17,138 bases of DNA from JBFJVZ01 sp041623895 (GCA_041623895.1 JBFJVZ010000126.1:1-17138); one strand, 5' to 3'. Positions 8,672 to 16,720 are shown, numbered from the stretch's first letter. Program-made: numbers and translations. The notes: generated by a model not told the origin, from the letters alone.

Positions 8672-8774
8672 AGGTCGTGCAGCTTTTGAGTGATGAGTTA
8701 GCAACCTTTCAGTTATCTCTCCCGGCGGGAGAGGTAACTTGAATTAAGCAAACGACCTAAAAGCTGCACGACCT
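8672..8774. repeat. 103-bp MITE/REP-like inverted-repeat element
   Basis: AGGTCGTGCAGCTTTT (8672-8687) is repeated as a perfect inverted copy at 8759-8774. Centred between them is a second hairpin, AGTTATCTCTCCC (8711-8723) with GGGAGAGGTAACT (8727-8739), whose 13-bp arms differ only by one G/T wobble. The whole unit could fold as one long RNA or cruciform structure. It sits 41 bp upstream of the ATG of the downstream plus-strand gene. No transposase or clear target duplication is visible. Confidence 0.8.
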
Positions 8775-8815
8775 CGCAGGGGGATGGATGGGCAATTTCT
8801 GAAGGCAATTCCAGC

Positions 8816-10864
8816 ATGAATTCTGGAAATACGGAACAAGATTTCTTAGTTGATGCCGCGGAACGATTTGGCTGCGACCGTGCTTTGCTGGAAGAAACGC
8901 TGCGCCGCGTCCAATCCGGTGAGCTCTCGCCCGCCAATGCCACCACGGAACTGCTAGCACTGCCGCCTGCCCAAAGACTGCAAGCAAAAGCAGACTCACT
9001 GGAAACGCTGGCATCTCTGATCGCCAGGCTGGGAGCACCACCGCAAGACATTGTGGACCAGTGGTGCTGGCAAATGCGTTTTGCCGCCGTTGAACACTCC
9101 GCGTCAAAGCGTCAGCCATTACCGGCGATCGATCTGCATCAATGGTCGATCAATCAACAGGGGCAGATGCATTTTCATGGTCGCCCCGTGACCCTTGACG
9201 CGGCCCGGAATGCCGACGAGATCGATCGCGTCTCAGCTGATCACATATCCCGGTTTCGGGAGTCCTTGATATCGTCTGGGCCGAATTTGCAGCCTATGGT
9301 TGCCGACCAACTGACGGAGACCATTCCGAGTCAGGGCTCTTGCATCGATGAATCTTCGCGTACAAGAACAACGTCGCAAGCGAAGCCAAAACGCAAGCCC
9401 TCGAGGGCTGGGCGATTTGCCGGAACCGCTTTGGTCGTTCTCTGCCTTGCTGCCATCGCTTGGATTCTGAACGACGCAACTCACCCTCACTCAGGGCGGC
9501 AAGCCAACCAATTGGTCTCCGAATCCGATCTGCCAAAGCCATCAGGATCGATATTTGATCCCGGCGTCACCCGTTCCCCCTCCGCCACAGAGATCGACGC
9601 TGATCCGGCCACAGCTGCGTTACCGAAAGTCCGTTTGGAATCGCTGACTGATCGGTTTGTCGATGATGCATTCAGCGACCCGGTTACCGACAGCGAACGG
9701 GAAACAGCCGATTTCTCACTGGAGACGCTGATGCCGGCGGCATCCGGCTTTGAGCACCGCGAACCTGCAGACTTTGAGCACCGCGAACCCGCGGATTTAT
9801 CGATGCAGCTTGACCAGGTGGAGCCGATCGAACCGCTCGGTGCTGCCGGGTCAGCTGATTTTGATGCCGACACGATCGATCCGCTGGCCGAGCCCGAGGG
9901 TCCCGAACCGGAAGAATCGCCGCAAGCGACGCGGACATCCAAAGTCGATCCGGTTACGTCGATCACACTGCCTCCCGCCGGTCAGGCTGACGTCGCGACC
10001 GAGTTATTGGCGCATCGGGCGAATTCATTTCGGTTGCAGTTTCCTTTCGAGGTACCGTTGAGACTTCGCGATGCCGAAACGGTGGGCGAGATTATCGACA
10101 TGAAACAAGAAGTCGCCGTGGCCACGATTAGAGCTGGCGGCGATGGGATGCAGATTTCGTGGACACCGGCGGCAAGCAAGACTGCCTCGGCGACGGCACT
10201 GATTCACGGTCGCTTGACGACGGATGCGGGAGATCTGGTTTATCTTCGACCCATCATCGAAGCCGATCCGTTACCGATTGATTTGCAGCGCGCCGACATT
10301 CGTCCGACTTGGGATCTGTTGGGATCCATGCCACCGCGAGTGACCCGATTGACGATTCAATTGCAATTACCCGACGGGGTTGAGCAGGGATGGATCGAAC
10401 CGATTGACCCGGCATCGCCACGTCGTGCCCGGGGAGTCGCGGTGTTAACGCCAACCGAAGGCGAGTCGGTTTCGCTGGGAATGAGATTTGACATTCGCGG
10501 TGGCCGAAAACTTTCCTGCCGAGTGCGTTACGCGGCGAGGCTTGATCCGGAAGCAACCTGGCAAGTGGTCTCGCGGCCGCTGCTGGAGCAGCTTGCCGAC
10601 CAATTGGCATCGCAATCTGAAATCCTCGCTCAGCAAACCAGGCAACTTTCGGCAATCTATGCCCAAGCCGATAGTGGTGCCCGTCGCGCTGTGGCCGCTC
10701 AACGTGACGCGATGGAAGAACGCGGCAAGTCAATCCGCCAGTTGTCTGAACGCGTCGCCAAGCTTCAATCCTTGGTCGCCAAAGTCGAAGCGGGGGGGAG
10801 ATTAAAAGTGCGACTTTGGGTGGAGTGGCCCAATCAGCAGCAGACGTTGCTGGAAACAAAATGA
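8816..10864 (+). CDS. Single-pass membrane protein with C-terminal coiled coil, function unknown
   Basis: 682 residues; I recognise no named family. The N-terminal part (1-190) is soluble, mostly helical and probably cytoplasmic. A basic stretch (KPKRKPSRAGR) precedes one membrane segment, FAGTALVVLCLAAIAWIL (about 201-218). Residues 225-385 are an acidic, Pro/Ala/Ser-rich linker with an exact FEHREPAD duplication (about 312-327). Residues about 395-585 look like beta-rich globular modules (FPFEVPLRLRDAE..., RLTIQLQLPDG). A coiled coil (about 590-660, LEQLADQLASQSEILAQQ...) is followed by RLKVRLWVEWPNQQQ. The basic side precedes the membrane segment, so the C-terminal part should be periplasmic. 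The ATG has a modest GAAGG about 10 nt upstream. Layout (soluble domain, one membrane segment, acidic tail) resembles the zinc-ribbon gene at the left edge, without sequence similarity that I can see. Confidence 0.88.
   Translation: MNSGNTEQDFLVDAAERFGCDRALLEETLRRVQSGELSPANATTELLALPPAQRLQAKADSLETLASLIARLGAPPQDIVDQWCWQMRFAAVEHSASKRQPLPAIDLHQWSINQQGQMHFHGRPVTLDAARNADEIDRVSADHISRFRESLISSGPNLQPMVADQLTETIPSQGSCIDESSRTRTTSQAKPKRKPSRAGRFAGTALVVLCLAAIAWILNDATHPHSGRQANQLVSESDLPKPSGSIFDPGVTRSPSATEIDADPATAALPKVRLESLTDRFVDDAFSDPVTDSERETADFSLETLMPAASGFEHREPADFEHREPADLSMQLDQVEPIEPLGAAGSADFDADTIDPLAEPEGPEPEESPQATRTSKVDPVTSITLPPAGQADVATELLAHRANSFRLQFPFEVPLRLRDAETVGEIIDMKQEVAVATIRAGGDGMQISWTPAASKTASATALIHGRLTTDAGDLVYLRPIIEADPLPIDLQRADIRPTWDLLGSMPPRVTRLTIQLQLPDGVEQGWIEPIDPASPRRARGVAVLTPTEGESVSLGMRFDIRGGRKLSCRVRYAARLDPEATWQVVSRPLLEQLADQLASQSEILAQQTRQLSAIYAQADSGARRAVAAQRDAMEERGKSIRQLSERVAKLQSLVAKVEAGGRLKVRLWVEWPNQQQTLLETK
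9749..9796 (+). repeat. 24-bp tandem duplication inside the 682-residue gene
   Basis: Two adjacent 24-bp units (9749-9772 and 9773-9796) both encode FEHREPAD and differ at only a few positions, all synonymous. This points to a fairly recent in-frame duplication in the acidic linker. Confidence 0.85.
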
Positions 10865-10893
10865 ATCCAGTCCCGACGAATCGCTGTTGCTCG

Positions 10894-11622
10894 CTACGAT
10901 TCAATCAGTTCATCGAAGCACTTGAGTTCCAATTTCACCTCGGCCCCGGTGGCAACAGCGACCGCTCCGATGTACCCCGGACGCGGCTGGATCGAAAAGA
11001 ATTTCCAAACGCGATCGTCGACTAAATCTTGATTCAGCATCTTGATTTTCGGCGTTGGTGAATCGATATCGACGAACGCGAAATCGGCCAATGGCGTTTG
11101 CAGGCCGGTCCCGATCGCCTTGATGAATGATTCTTTCAGTGTCCAGATTCTCAAAAAGGCATCTTGCCGCCCTTGCTCGTCCGCTTTGCCGTGCAGGTAT
11201 TCAATTTCCGGAGGGGAGAAGTATCGTTCGGCCAATGCCGCATCCGTTTGGCGGTCGAGTCGTTCCACATCGATTCCGACCAGCTCGTGAGCATCGCCGC
11301 CAACGCCACAAATCACCAACCCGTCCGTGTGCGCGATGTTGAAAGGCTGCTTGGCCAGATCAGGACTGGCCACGTACGGTTTACCGTGTGTCTGCAGCGC
11401 AAAGCGAATCTGATGAGGAGCAACATGGGCCAGGCCGAGCAGTCGCCGAGCCATCCCGCGTCCGATCACATGTTGGTTGCGCGTGGTCGGACGACGGAAT
11501 TGGTTGGCCCGCTGAAGCTCGTCCTGGTCAAGCCAACGCTCGCAACATGATTCGATCTTGCCGGGTCGGTCGACCGAGGCTGTCGCATGCCATACTTCGA
11601 TGGTGGTGGAACAAACCGTCAA
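10894..11622 (-). CDS. Sfp-type 4'-phosphopantetheinyl transferase
   Basis: 242 residues. It transfers the phosphopantetheine arm of CoA to a serine of acyl- or peptidyl-carrier proteins in the cytoplasm. Family motifs are all present: GKPY (80-83), FNIAH (94-98), the Mg-binding GIDVE (116-120; Asp118, Glu120) and WTLKESFIKA (160-169; Glu164, Lys168). The length fits the two-lobed Sfp class rather than the roughly 120-residue AcpS class. The start is TTG (11620-11622); the next in-frame Met (about residue 57) would remove part of the N-terminal lobe. It is the last gene of a probable minus-strand unit and converges with the 682-residue gene with a 29-bp gap. A repeat element separates it from the sulfatase gene. 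No carrier protein, polyketide or peptide synthase lies in the window, so its target is unknown. Confidence 0.93.
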   Translation of the reverse strand: MTVCSTTIEVWHATASVDRPGKIESCCERWLDQDELQRANQFRRPTTRNQHVIGRGMARRLLGLAHVAPHQIRFALQTHGKPYVASPDLAKQPFNIAHTDGLVICGVGGDAHELVGIDVERLDRQTDAALAERYFSPPEIEYLHGKADEQGRQDAFLRIWTLKESFIKAIGTGLQTPLADFAFVDIDSPTPKIKMLNQDLVDDRVWKFFSIQPRPGYIGAVAVATGAEVKLELKCFDELIES

Positions 11623-11641
11623 GTTGCCTGCTGCCTTCCTA

Positions 11642-11896
11642 GTGGCGGGATTCGTATTTGCCGTTTACCTGGTAACCCGAAGCGTGAGCGAGGGAATTGC
11701 GTGATTTGTCGCCTCGCTCACGCTTTTTGAAGTTGCGCTTTTGTCTGAAACATGGTGTTTTTGGTAACCCGAAGCGTCAGCGAGGAAAGAATCAAGACCA
11801 GTTTTCCCTTGCTTACGCGGCGGGTTACCAGCATAGCGCAACTTCAAAACTCACGCTTCGGGTTACCAGGTAAACGGCAAATACGAATCCCGCCAC
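11642..11896. mobile_element. MITE-like element with 50-bp perfect inverted arms, inserted in CTAG
   Basis: The arms 11639-11688 and 11850-11899 are perfect inverted repeats, beginning CTAGTGGCGGGATTCG. The palindromic CTAG at each end fits insertion into a CTAG target with TA duplication (TA at 11640-11641 and 11897-11898), as known for IS630/Tc1-type elements. Inside, the motif TGGTAACCCGAAGCGTGAGC (extended by GAGG) occurs five times: 11670-11693 (+), 11712-11725 (-, partial), 11762-11785 (+), 11807-11830 (-) and 11850-11868 (-, partial). A further 15-bp pair (11725-11739 with 11835-11849) extends the stem. There is no coding capacity, so it would need a transposase in trans. The right arm overlaps the sulfatase stop codon. 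Confidence 0.82.
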
Positions 11897-13359
11897 TAGC
11901 GACGATTTCGCTTGCGGTTCAACCAGTAATCGGGCCACTTGATTCGTTGCGATTCATATTTCGGCCACTCCCAAGCCGGCCAACGCGGCGCTTCTTCGCG
12001 AACCTCCATGTAATACGCACGCAGCTTGTTTTTCATGTCCGCGAACACCACGGTTTGTTCTGCCGAAGCATCAGCGGACTCAGCAATATCCGTTTTCAAA
12101 TGGAACAGTTGGAAATCGATCAACTCAGCTTTCTTGATGTTTTCCATTTCGTCATCCGGAATACCGCCGCTGGGCTTGGGGTCGGGCCTATCCAAACTGG
12201 CAACCATTTTCCAGTCGCCATCACGAATCGCCACTTTTGCTTTACTCTTTGCTCGGTTGAATTGCCAATACAGCGGCTTGTCGCGAACCAACGTTTCTCC
12301 AGCAAACAGCGGCAGAATACTGGTACCGTCCAGCGTGCGATCGGCCGGAACATCAACGCCTGCGATGCCGCACAACGTCGGTAGCACGTCGACTCCGCTG
12401 ACGGGCGAATCACTCACCCTGCCAGGTTTGACTTTCCCCGGCCACTGCACGATCCCCGGCACACGAATCCCGCCTTCATAGATTGCACCCTTTTTGTCGC
12501 GCAAAGGACCGGCCGAGCCGTGTGGATGCATCCCGGTGATGGCGGGCCCATTGTCGCTGGTGAAAAAGATGAAAGTGTTTTCACGTAACTTCAATTCGTC
12601 CAGCGTCGACAATATCGATCCGAATCCGGCATCCAATTGCGAAATGTTGCCGTGATGAGCAAGAAAACTCGGGTCATCGGATTCGTACAAGCTCTGGAAC
12701 TTTTTGTCCGATGCAATTGGCTCGTGCGGTTCATGAAAACAAGCGAACAGGAAAAACGGTTTCGCTTTGTCACGAAGATTGCCAAGCCAGTCATTCGCTT
12801 CGGCAGCTACCAGGGCAGCAGAATAGCCCTCGAGTTTGCCCACTTCTTTTCCGTTGCGAACAAAATTATCGGGATTTCGATGATTCGGAAGCGCATTGTT
12901 TTGCGTGCTGAACCAATGGCTGAACCCGTGATCGGACGGTTGCGGCTGGCTGGCCCCGTTGAAATCACCGTTCAAATGCCATTTGCCGACATGACAAGTG
13001 TCGTAGCCTGCATCCCGCAATAAGCTCGCGACGGTGATCTCTGATCGTCGCACGTGCATCGGCGAATGCATCGGAATCCAATTGTAGATTCCAACTCGAA
13101 AAGGTGTTCGTCCCGTCATCAGCCCGGTTCGTGCGGGCGAGCAATTTGGATGAGCCGCGTAACAATCGGTCAGCCGCAAACCTTCGGCGGCAAAGCGGTC
13201 GATGTTGGGCGTCTTGATGACCGGGTGTCCGTAGCAACCAAGGTCGCCATAGCCAAGATCATCGGCCAACACGACCACGATGTTGGGGCGATCGGCAGCA
13301 CAGGCGGTTGCAGCCGCCAACAGCAGCACAGCAAGATTCAAAAAAACATTTCTACTCAT
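11896..13359 (-). CDS. Secreted Cys-type sulfatase (arylsulfatase family S1)
   Basis: 487 residues. The signal peptide (1-22; hydrophobic LNLAVLLLAAATACA) precedes RPNIVVVLADDLGYGDLGC, whose Asp33 and Asp34 are the expected metal ligands. The sulfatase signature CSPAR (73-77) carries Cys73, the residue that must be converted to formylglycine; the maturase is not in this window. Further family motifs are GKWHL (about 126) and TSDNGP (about 268). It should hydrolyse sulfate esters in the periplasm or outside the cell, plausibly on a sulfated polysaccharide; the substrate cannot be read from sequence. The ATG at 13357-13359 lies inside the end of the upstream gene (8-bp overlap), suggesting translational coupling. 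The stop codon TAG (11896-11898) is formed at the edge of the inserted repeat element. The tail is basic (NRKRNRR). Confidence 0.95.
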   Translation of the reverse strand: MSRNVFLNLAVLLLAAATACAADRPNIVVVLADDLGYGDLGCYGHPVIKTPNIDRFAAEGLRLTDCYAAHPNCSPARTGLMTGRTPFRVGIYNWIPMHSPMHVRRSEITVASLLRDAGYDTCHVGKWHLNGDFNGASQPQPSDHGFSHWFSTQNNALPNHRNPDNFVRNGKEVGKLEGYSAALVAAEANDWLGNLRDKAKPFFLFACFHEPHEPIASDKKFQSLYESDDPSFLAHHGNISQLDAGFGSILSTLDELKLRENTFIFFTSDNGPAITGMHPHGSAGPLRDKKGAIYEGGIRVPGIVQWPGKVKPGRVSDSPVSGVDVLPTLCGIAGVDVPADRTLDGTSILPLFAGETLVRDKPLYWQFNRAKSKAKVAIRDGDWKMVASLDRPDPKPSGGIPDDEMENIKKAELIDFQLFHLKTDIAESADASAEQTVVFADMKNKLRAYYMEVREEAPRWPAWEWPKYESQRIKWPDYWLNRKRNRR

Positions 13360-14140
13360 CAGTTTCGCGATTTTCAGAGGAAGACGGAGCTTGTCGTTTC
13401 AATCGTTCGGCCTCAGTAGCCGCTTTGTTTGCCAGCTCTTCGGCTTGAATCATCTTTTGAAGCAGCGGCATCACGACACTGCGATAAATCCCTTCCGCCA
13501 TGGGGAACTTTTTCATTTGCTGGAACGTGTTGTAAACCGTTTCACCTTCGGCCGCCGTCATCGGGACGGTGATTGTGCGACCTTCCGCATCGACCAGCAC
13601 CGATTCGTATTTCCAACCCCCAGCTTGATCACGCATTCGCGTGACGTCCTGGAGTTGACCCGTGTCGGTGTCAAAGGGGCCTTCGGCTGGAGCATTCTTG
13701 GGGGCGTATTGTCCTGGGTCCAATCCCAACGTGGATGCGATTGTCGAGCTTACTTCGCGCACCGATTCTTCGCTCGCGACTGAATTCAAACGCTTGAGGT
13801 TTTTTTCCAATTCTGAAAGTTTACGCTCGTCCGGTAGTCTCTTCACTTGCTCGATTTGCGACTCAACCGACTTTTCGATCTGTTCGGGAGCAACATCGGC
13901 AACAGGTGCCGGAGGCGGCGGTTTGGCAGCAGCTTGATCATCCGATTTCGTGGACGACTGACCCGCCAGCGGCTGCGATCTTTCTGGTTGGTTGTGTTTG
14001 GGCAAATACCAAAACAGCAGGACCAGCAAGAGCAGAAGATGGAATGTCAACGAGACGACGATGGCACGCCGCCGAAACGATGCTTTCGCCTCGTCCACGG
14101 GGGCCGCGTGTTCTTCGATGATTGGATCAGGTTGATTCAC
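13352..14140 (-). CDS. TonB/TolA-like single-pass membrane protein, function unknown
   Basis: 262 residues. A cytoplasmic N-terminus (1-25) ending in FRRR is followed by one membrane segment (about 26-45, AIVVSLTFHLLLLLVLLFWY) that carries Ser30-x3-His34, the SxxxH spacing of the TonB membrane anchor. A Pro-rich stretch (AAAKPPPPAPVAD) and a charged helical region (about 85-130) follow, then a smaller globular part, and a final helix rich in Ala/Glu/Lys. There is no recognisable TonB C-terminal domain, so energy transduction is only a suggestion. The start is GTG (14138-14140) without a clear Shine-Dalgarno; no earlier or nearby ATG suits the membrane segment. The 3' end overlaps the sulfatase gene by 8 bp, which strongly implies co-expression. 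I do not recognise the family. Confidence 0.82.
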   Translation of the reverse strand: MNQPDPIIEEHAAPVDEAKASFRRRAIVVSLTFHLLLLLVLLFWYLPKHNQPERSQPLAGQSSTKSDDQAAAKPPPPAPVADVAPEQIEKSVESQIEQVKRLPDERKLSELEKNLKRLNSVASEESVREVSSTIASTLGLDPGQYAPKNAPAEGPFDTDTGQLQDVTRMRDQAGGWKYESVLVDAEGRTITVPMTAAEGETVYNTFQQMKKFPMAEGIYRSVVMPLLQKMIQAEELANKAATEAERLKRQAPSSSENRETDE

Positions 14141-14158
14141 AGTTCGGTTTGTTTTTGG

Positions 14159-14180
14159 TAGGCCAGGACTTGTCCTGGCC
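14159..14180. repeat. REP-like palindrome, copy 1
   Basis: GGCCAGGACTTGTCCTGGCC (14161-14180) is a palindrome with 9-bp arms and a TT centre, preceded by TA. The same sequence recurs at 16873-16893. It lies in the 90-bp gap between the FAD oxidoreductase gene and the TonB-like gene and could form a hairpin in the mRNA. Confidence 0.85.
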
Positions 14181-14230
14181 GAATCAGGTCAGCTCCCGAC
14201 GTTCCGCTTCACATCCATTCGTACAGGCGA

Positions 14231-16720
14231 TCACTCGCTCGGTCGAATCAGAATCCAGTTTAGCGTTGTATTCGATCCGCCGTCCGGTTTTCCCATCACG
14301 ACAGTCAAGCGGCCGTCATCAACGTCGACAGTCGACGTCAATTCACGAAACGACCCCAGTTGTGTCGTAACATCAGCGGCCATCGTTTTGCCTTCGACAC
14401 TCACATATTGCCCCGGTTGGTCATGACCCGCATCGCCGATGCAGACTGTCACGGTGTAAGTGCCCGAGGCCAGGTCACATTCCCACGTATCCTGTGTGCG
14501 CGTGAACACGAATCCGTCGCGAATCGTTCCGGAGGCGACTTTGCGAAGCCGAGTATTGTTGGTCAGATCCCGCGACCAACCAAATTTGGATTCGGCCGAG
14601 TATTGCTTTCCATGATCGCTGACAAACCCTTCCACGATTGGGCCTTCAGCGGACGTAAAGTTAAATGCCTGAACGCCTTCGTCTCCCTGATCCCACTGTT
14701 CATCGGGCACTCCGTCCCAAGTCGTCAACTGCTGCCACGACGCGGTGCCCTTGGTAAACGGCAACGGATCCCTCGAATCGGGGAGGCCGTCGTCGTCCGC
14801 ATCGCCGGCTGCGCGCCAGATTCGCGGCGGCTGAGTCTGGCTCGCGACTTGCTTCCAAAGCATCCTAGCCGCATCACGGCGTGTTGCCGGCGCGGAGACC
14901 AGCTCGCAAGTCAGACCTGCCCCACGTATTTTCGCTACCACCGCGGCCAGCCACGGTTCGGTGGCCACGTCATCGGCACGGAAACTCACGTCGCCCGCTT
15001 CTAACGGCAACAATCGTCTGAGTGCAAGTTGCTGAATCGCCTGGAAGCCATCATCGTACGGATCGACGTCGGCAAAGGGCCAGATCGCGACGCCCGCACC
15101 CGGCCCGCCCAGCAGCGCATCCCATATCGCGAAGATGGATGCTTGATCGAAACAGATTCTTGCGGGATCGATTCCACGCTGGAGACTGATGGCCGCCACC
15201 GCGCCGGCAGCTTGCCCGACTGCGACCGATTGATCATGCAGGCGGCACGAGGAACCAACGATGCTGCTGTAACCGAGATTCTTTTGCCCGCCGAGCAAAC
15301 CTTTGATTCGCACCGGTACCAGACTTCGCACAGGAAACATTGCTCGCCCGGTGCCACCGCGGCCGAAACGACGGTTGCCACGAAAGTCGGCTTCCCAAGG
15401 TCCGTCTTCAGCTTCGTCGCCTAACCATTTTCTGGCTGTGGGGTGAAAATCCAATTCGAACTGCCAAGAGAAAACCGCGTCCGGATACATGGCACGGGCA
15501 TAATGGGAACGCGATCCGAAACCCAGCACCTCCTGTTCGACGATGATGTGTTTGGCGACCAGTCGCAGTGATTCGCGGATGTAAGGTTTGGGCGGCAGCT
15601 TGTCATCCGTTTCAAATTCGTCGCTAAGATACATCGAACGAAAACGAGAGAAATTACTGCGCAGGTAATGCAGGTATTGCAGGGTGCGTTGCTTTGCATC
15701 GTCGAAAACAATGTGCCGCTGATCCGGTGCCAGCTGCACAATGTTTTTTGCGGACGCACCCGGCTGGCTTGCTTCCAGCGCCTCGGCGACCGACGCGGGA
15801 TAACGATCCAGAGGGTAGTCGACGTTCGGATTGTTAATCAGCACGATGTCCGGGTGATCGATGACATCGAATCCAGCGCCGTCGACCAATCGCCGTGTTG
15901 TGTAGGCGAATTCTTCCTCGATCCAGCCCCATTTGCCCTGAAAGTTTCTGGCGTCGAATCCCGCTGGCTCGATCACGTCAATTGGCCCTGGACGCTGCTC
16001 GAGAACGGCGCACCAGGTGATGGGATTCATGTCCGTTTCCGGTTGGTGTGACATCGGCGCACTCGGCTCGCCAAATTCGCCTTTTCCGTCGATGCCAAAA
16101 TCGTATTCACCACCAGCCGCTTTGATCACATCGCCCCAGTCAGTGGCATCAATGGTCATCTTTGCGGTGACGGTCAATGTCGACTCGGGACTGCCCGGTG
16201 TTGCAAATACAACAGCACGCAGTTGATTGCCCTCAAGCCTGGCGGATTGCACCTCCAGGTTGGAGAAACGTTTAACTTGCCCGGTTTGTTCAAAGGGTGC
16301 GAGCAATTCTCGAAAGACTTGTTCGGACACGACCGGTCGCGCCGTCGTGATCACACGCGTGTTCCCGGGTCGCTTGACGCCTCCGTACAGCTCAGCGTTT
16401 TTCGATTCGATGGCGTCGATGATTTCACGAAACAATCCACTTCGCGGGATGGGCACGGTGCCGTCGTAGCCGTGTCCGCGATTTTCGTCGATTGCTCCGA
16501 GCCCTTCGGCACTGAATTGCCCACCCAACCAATGGATGTCGTTGACCAACACGATTTTTTCAACGCCCATCCGAGCGGCCTGTACCGCTGCAGCGCAACC
16601 CGATTCCGTCCCTCCAGCGATCAGAATGTCCGCGTCGATCTCGATTGACTCTGCCGAGGATGCGGGGCAAAAGAAAAGCAGCCAGATCGGAATCAAAAGA
16701 AGCGGAGCGAGTCGATTCAT
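14231..16720 (-). CDS. Exported FAD-dependent oxidoreductase with C-terminal beta-sandwich (carbohydrate-binding-like) domain
   Basis: 829 residues. The signal peptide (LAPLLLIPIWLLFFCPASSA, about 4-23) has a likely cut after SSA. The FAD-binding Rossmann start reads ADILIAGGTESGCAAAVQAAR (30-50), followed by VLVNDIHWLGGQFSAEGLGA, both typical of the FAD_oxidored family. The catalytic body extends to about residue 620, including GSSCRLHDQSVAVGQAAGA. A thrombospondin-3-like Ca loop, DADDDGLPDSRDPLPF (about 639-654), leads to a C-terminal domain (about 665-829; FNFTSAEG, GTYTVTVCIGDAG, LNWILIRPSE) resembling malectin-like or CBM-like folds. The substrate is unknown; a sugar or sugar-derived compound is plausible. 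It heads the minus-strand unit with the sulfatase. Export of a flavoprotein by a Sec-like signal is unusual, since the cofactor must be inserted outside the cytoplasm. Confidence 0.9.
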   Translation of the reverse strand: MNRLAPLLLIPIWLLFFCPASSAESIEIDADILIAGGTESGCAAAVQAARMGVEKIVLVNDIHWLGGQFSAEGLGAIDENRGHGYDGTVPIPRSGLFREIIDAIESKNAELYGGVKRPGNTRVITTARPVVSEQVFRELLAPFEQTGQVKRFSNLEVQSARLEGNQLRAVVFATPGSPESTLTVTAKMTIDATDWGDVIKAAGGEYDFGIDGKGEFGEPSAPMSHQPETDMNPITWCAVLEQRPGPIDVIEPAGFDARNFQGKWGWIEEEFAYTTRRLVDGAGFDVIDHPDIVLINNPNVDYPLDRYPASVAEALEASQPGASAKNIVQLAPDQRHIVFDDAKQRTLQYLHYLRSNFSRFRSMYLSDEFETDDKLPPKPYIRESLRLVAKHIIVEQEVLGFGSRSHYARAMYPDAVFSWQFELDFHPTARKWLGDEAEDGPWEADFRGNRRFGRGGTGRAMFPVRSLVPVRIKGLLGGQKNLGYSSIVGSSCRLHDQSVAVGQAAGAVAAISLQRGIDPARICFDQASIFAIWDALLGGPGAGVAIWPFADVDPYDDGFQAIQQLALRRLLPLEAGDVSFRADDVATEPWLAAVVAKIRGAGLTCELVSAPATRRDAARMLWKQVASQTQPPRIWRAAGDADDDGLPDSRDPLPFTKGTASWQQLTTWDGVPDEQWDQGDEGVQAFNFTSAEGPIVEGFVSDHGKQYSAESKFGWSRDLTNNTRLRKVASGTIRDGFVFTRTQDTWECDLASGTYTVTVCIGDAGHDQPGQYVSVEGKTMAADVTTQLGSFRELTSTVDVDDGRLTVVMGKPDGGSNTTLNWILIRPSE

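Larger units (their letters stand above)
8360..8815. other. Divergent intergenic region
   Basis: This stretch lies between the minus-strand BBP7-like gene and the plus-strand 682-residue gene. It contains the inverted-repeat element at 8672-8774. I see no convincing gene, and no promoter strong enough to call in either direction, although at least two must exist here. Confidence 0.6.

Noticed and set aside
8342..8689. Plus-strand frame of 115 codons in the divergent intergenic region
   Set aside because: It overlaps the BBP7-like gene's 5' end on the opposite strand and runs into the inverted-repeat element; no domain is seen.
10865..10893. Possible terminator between the convergent 682-residue and transferase genes
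   Set aside because: The GAATCG/CGATTC hairpin is only 6 bp, overlaps a stop codon and has no T-tract on either strand.
11752..12384. Plus-strand frame of 210 codons
   Set aside because: It begins inside the repeat element and continues antisense to the sulfatase gene; a shadow frame.
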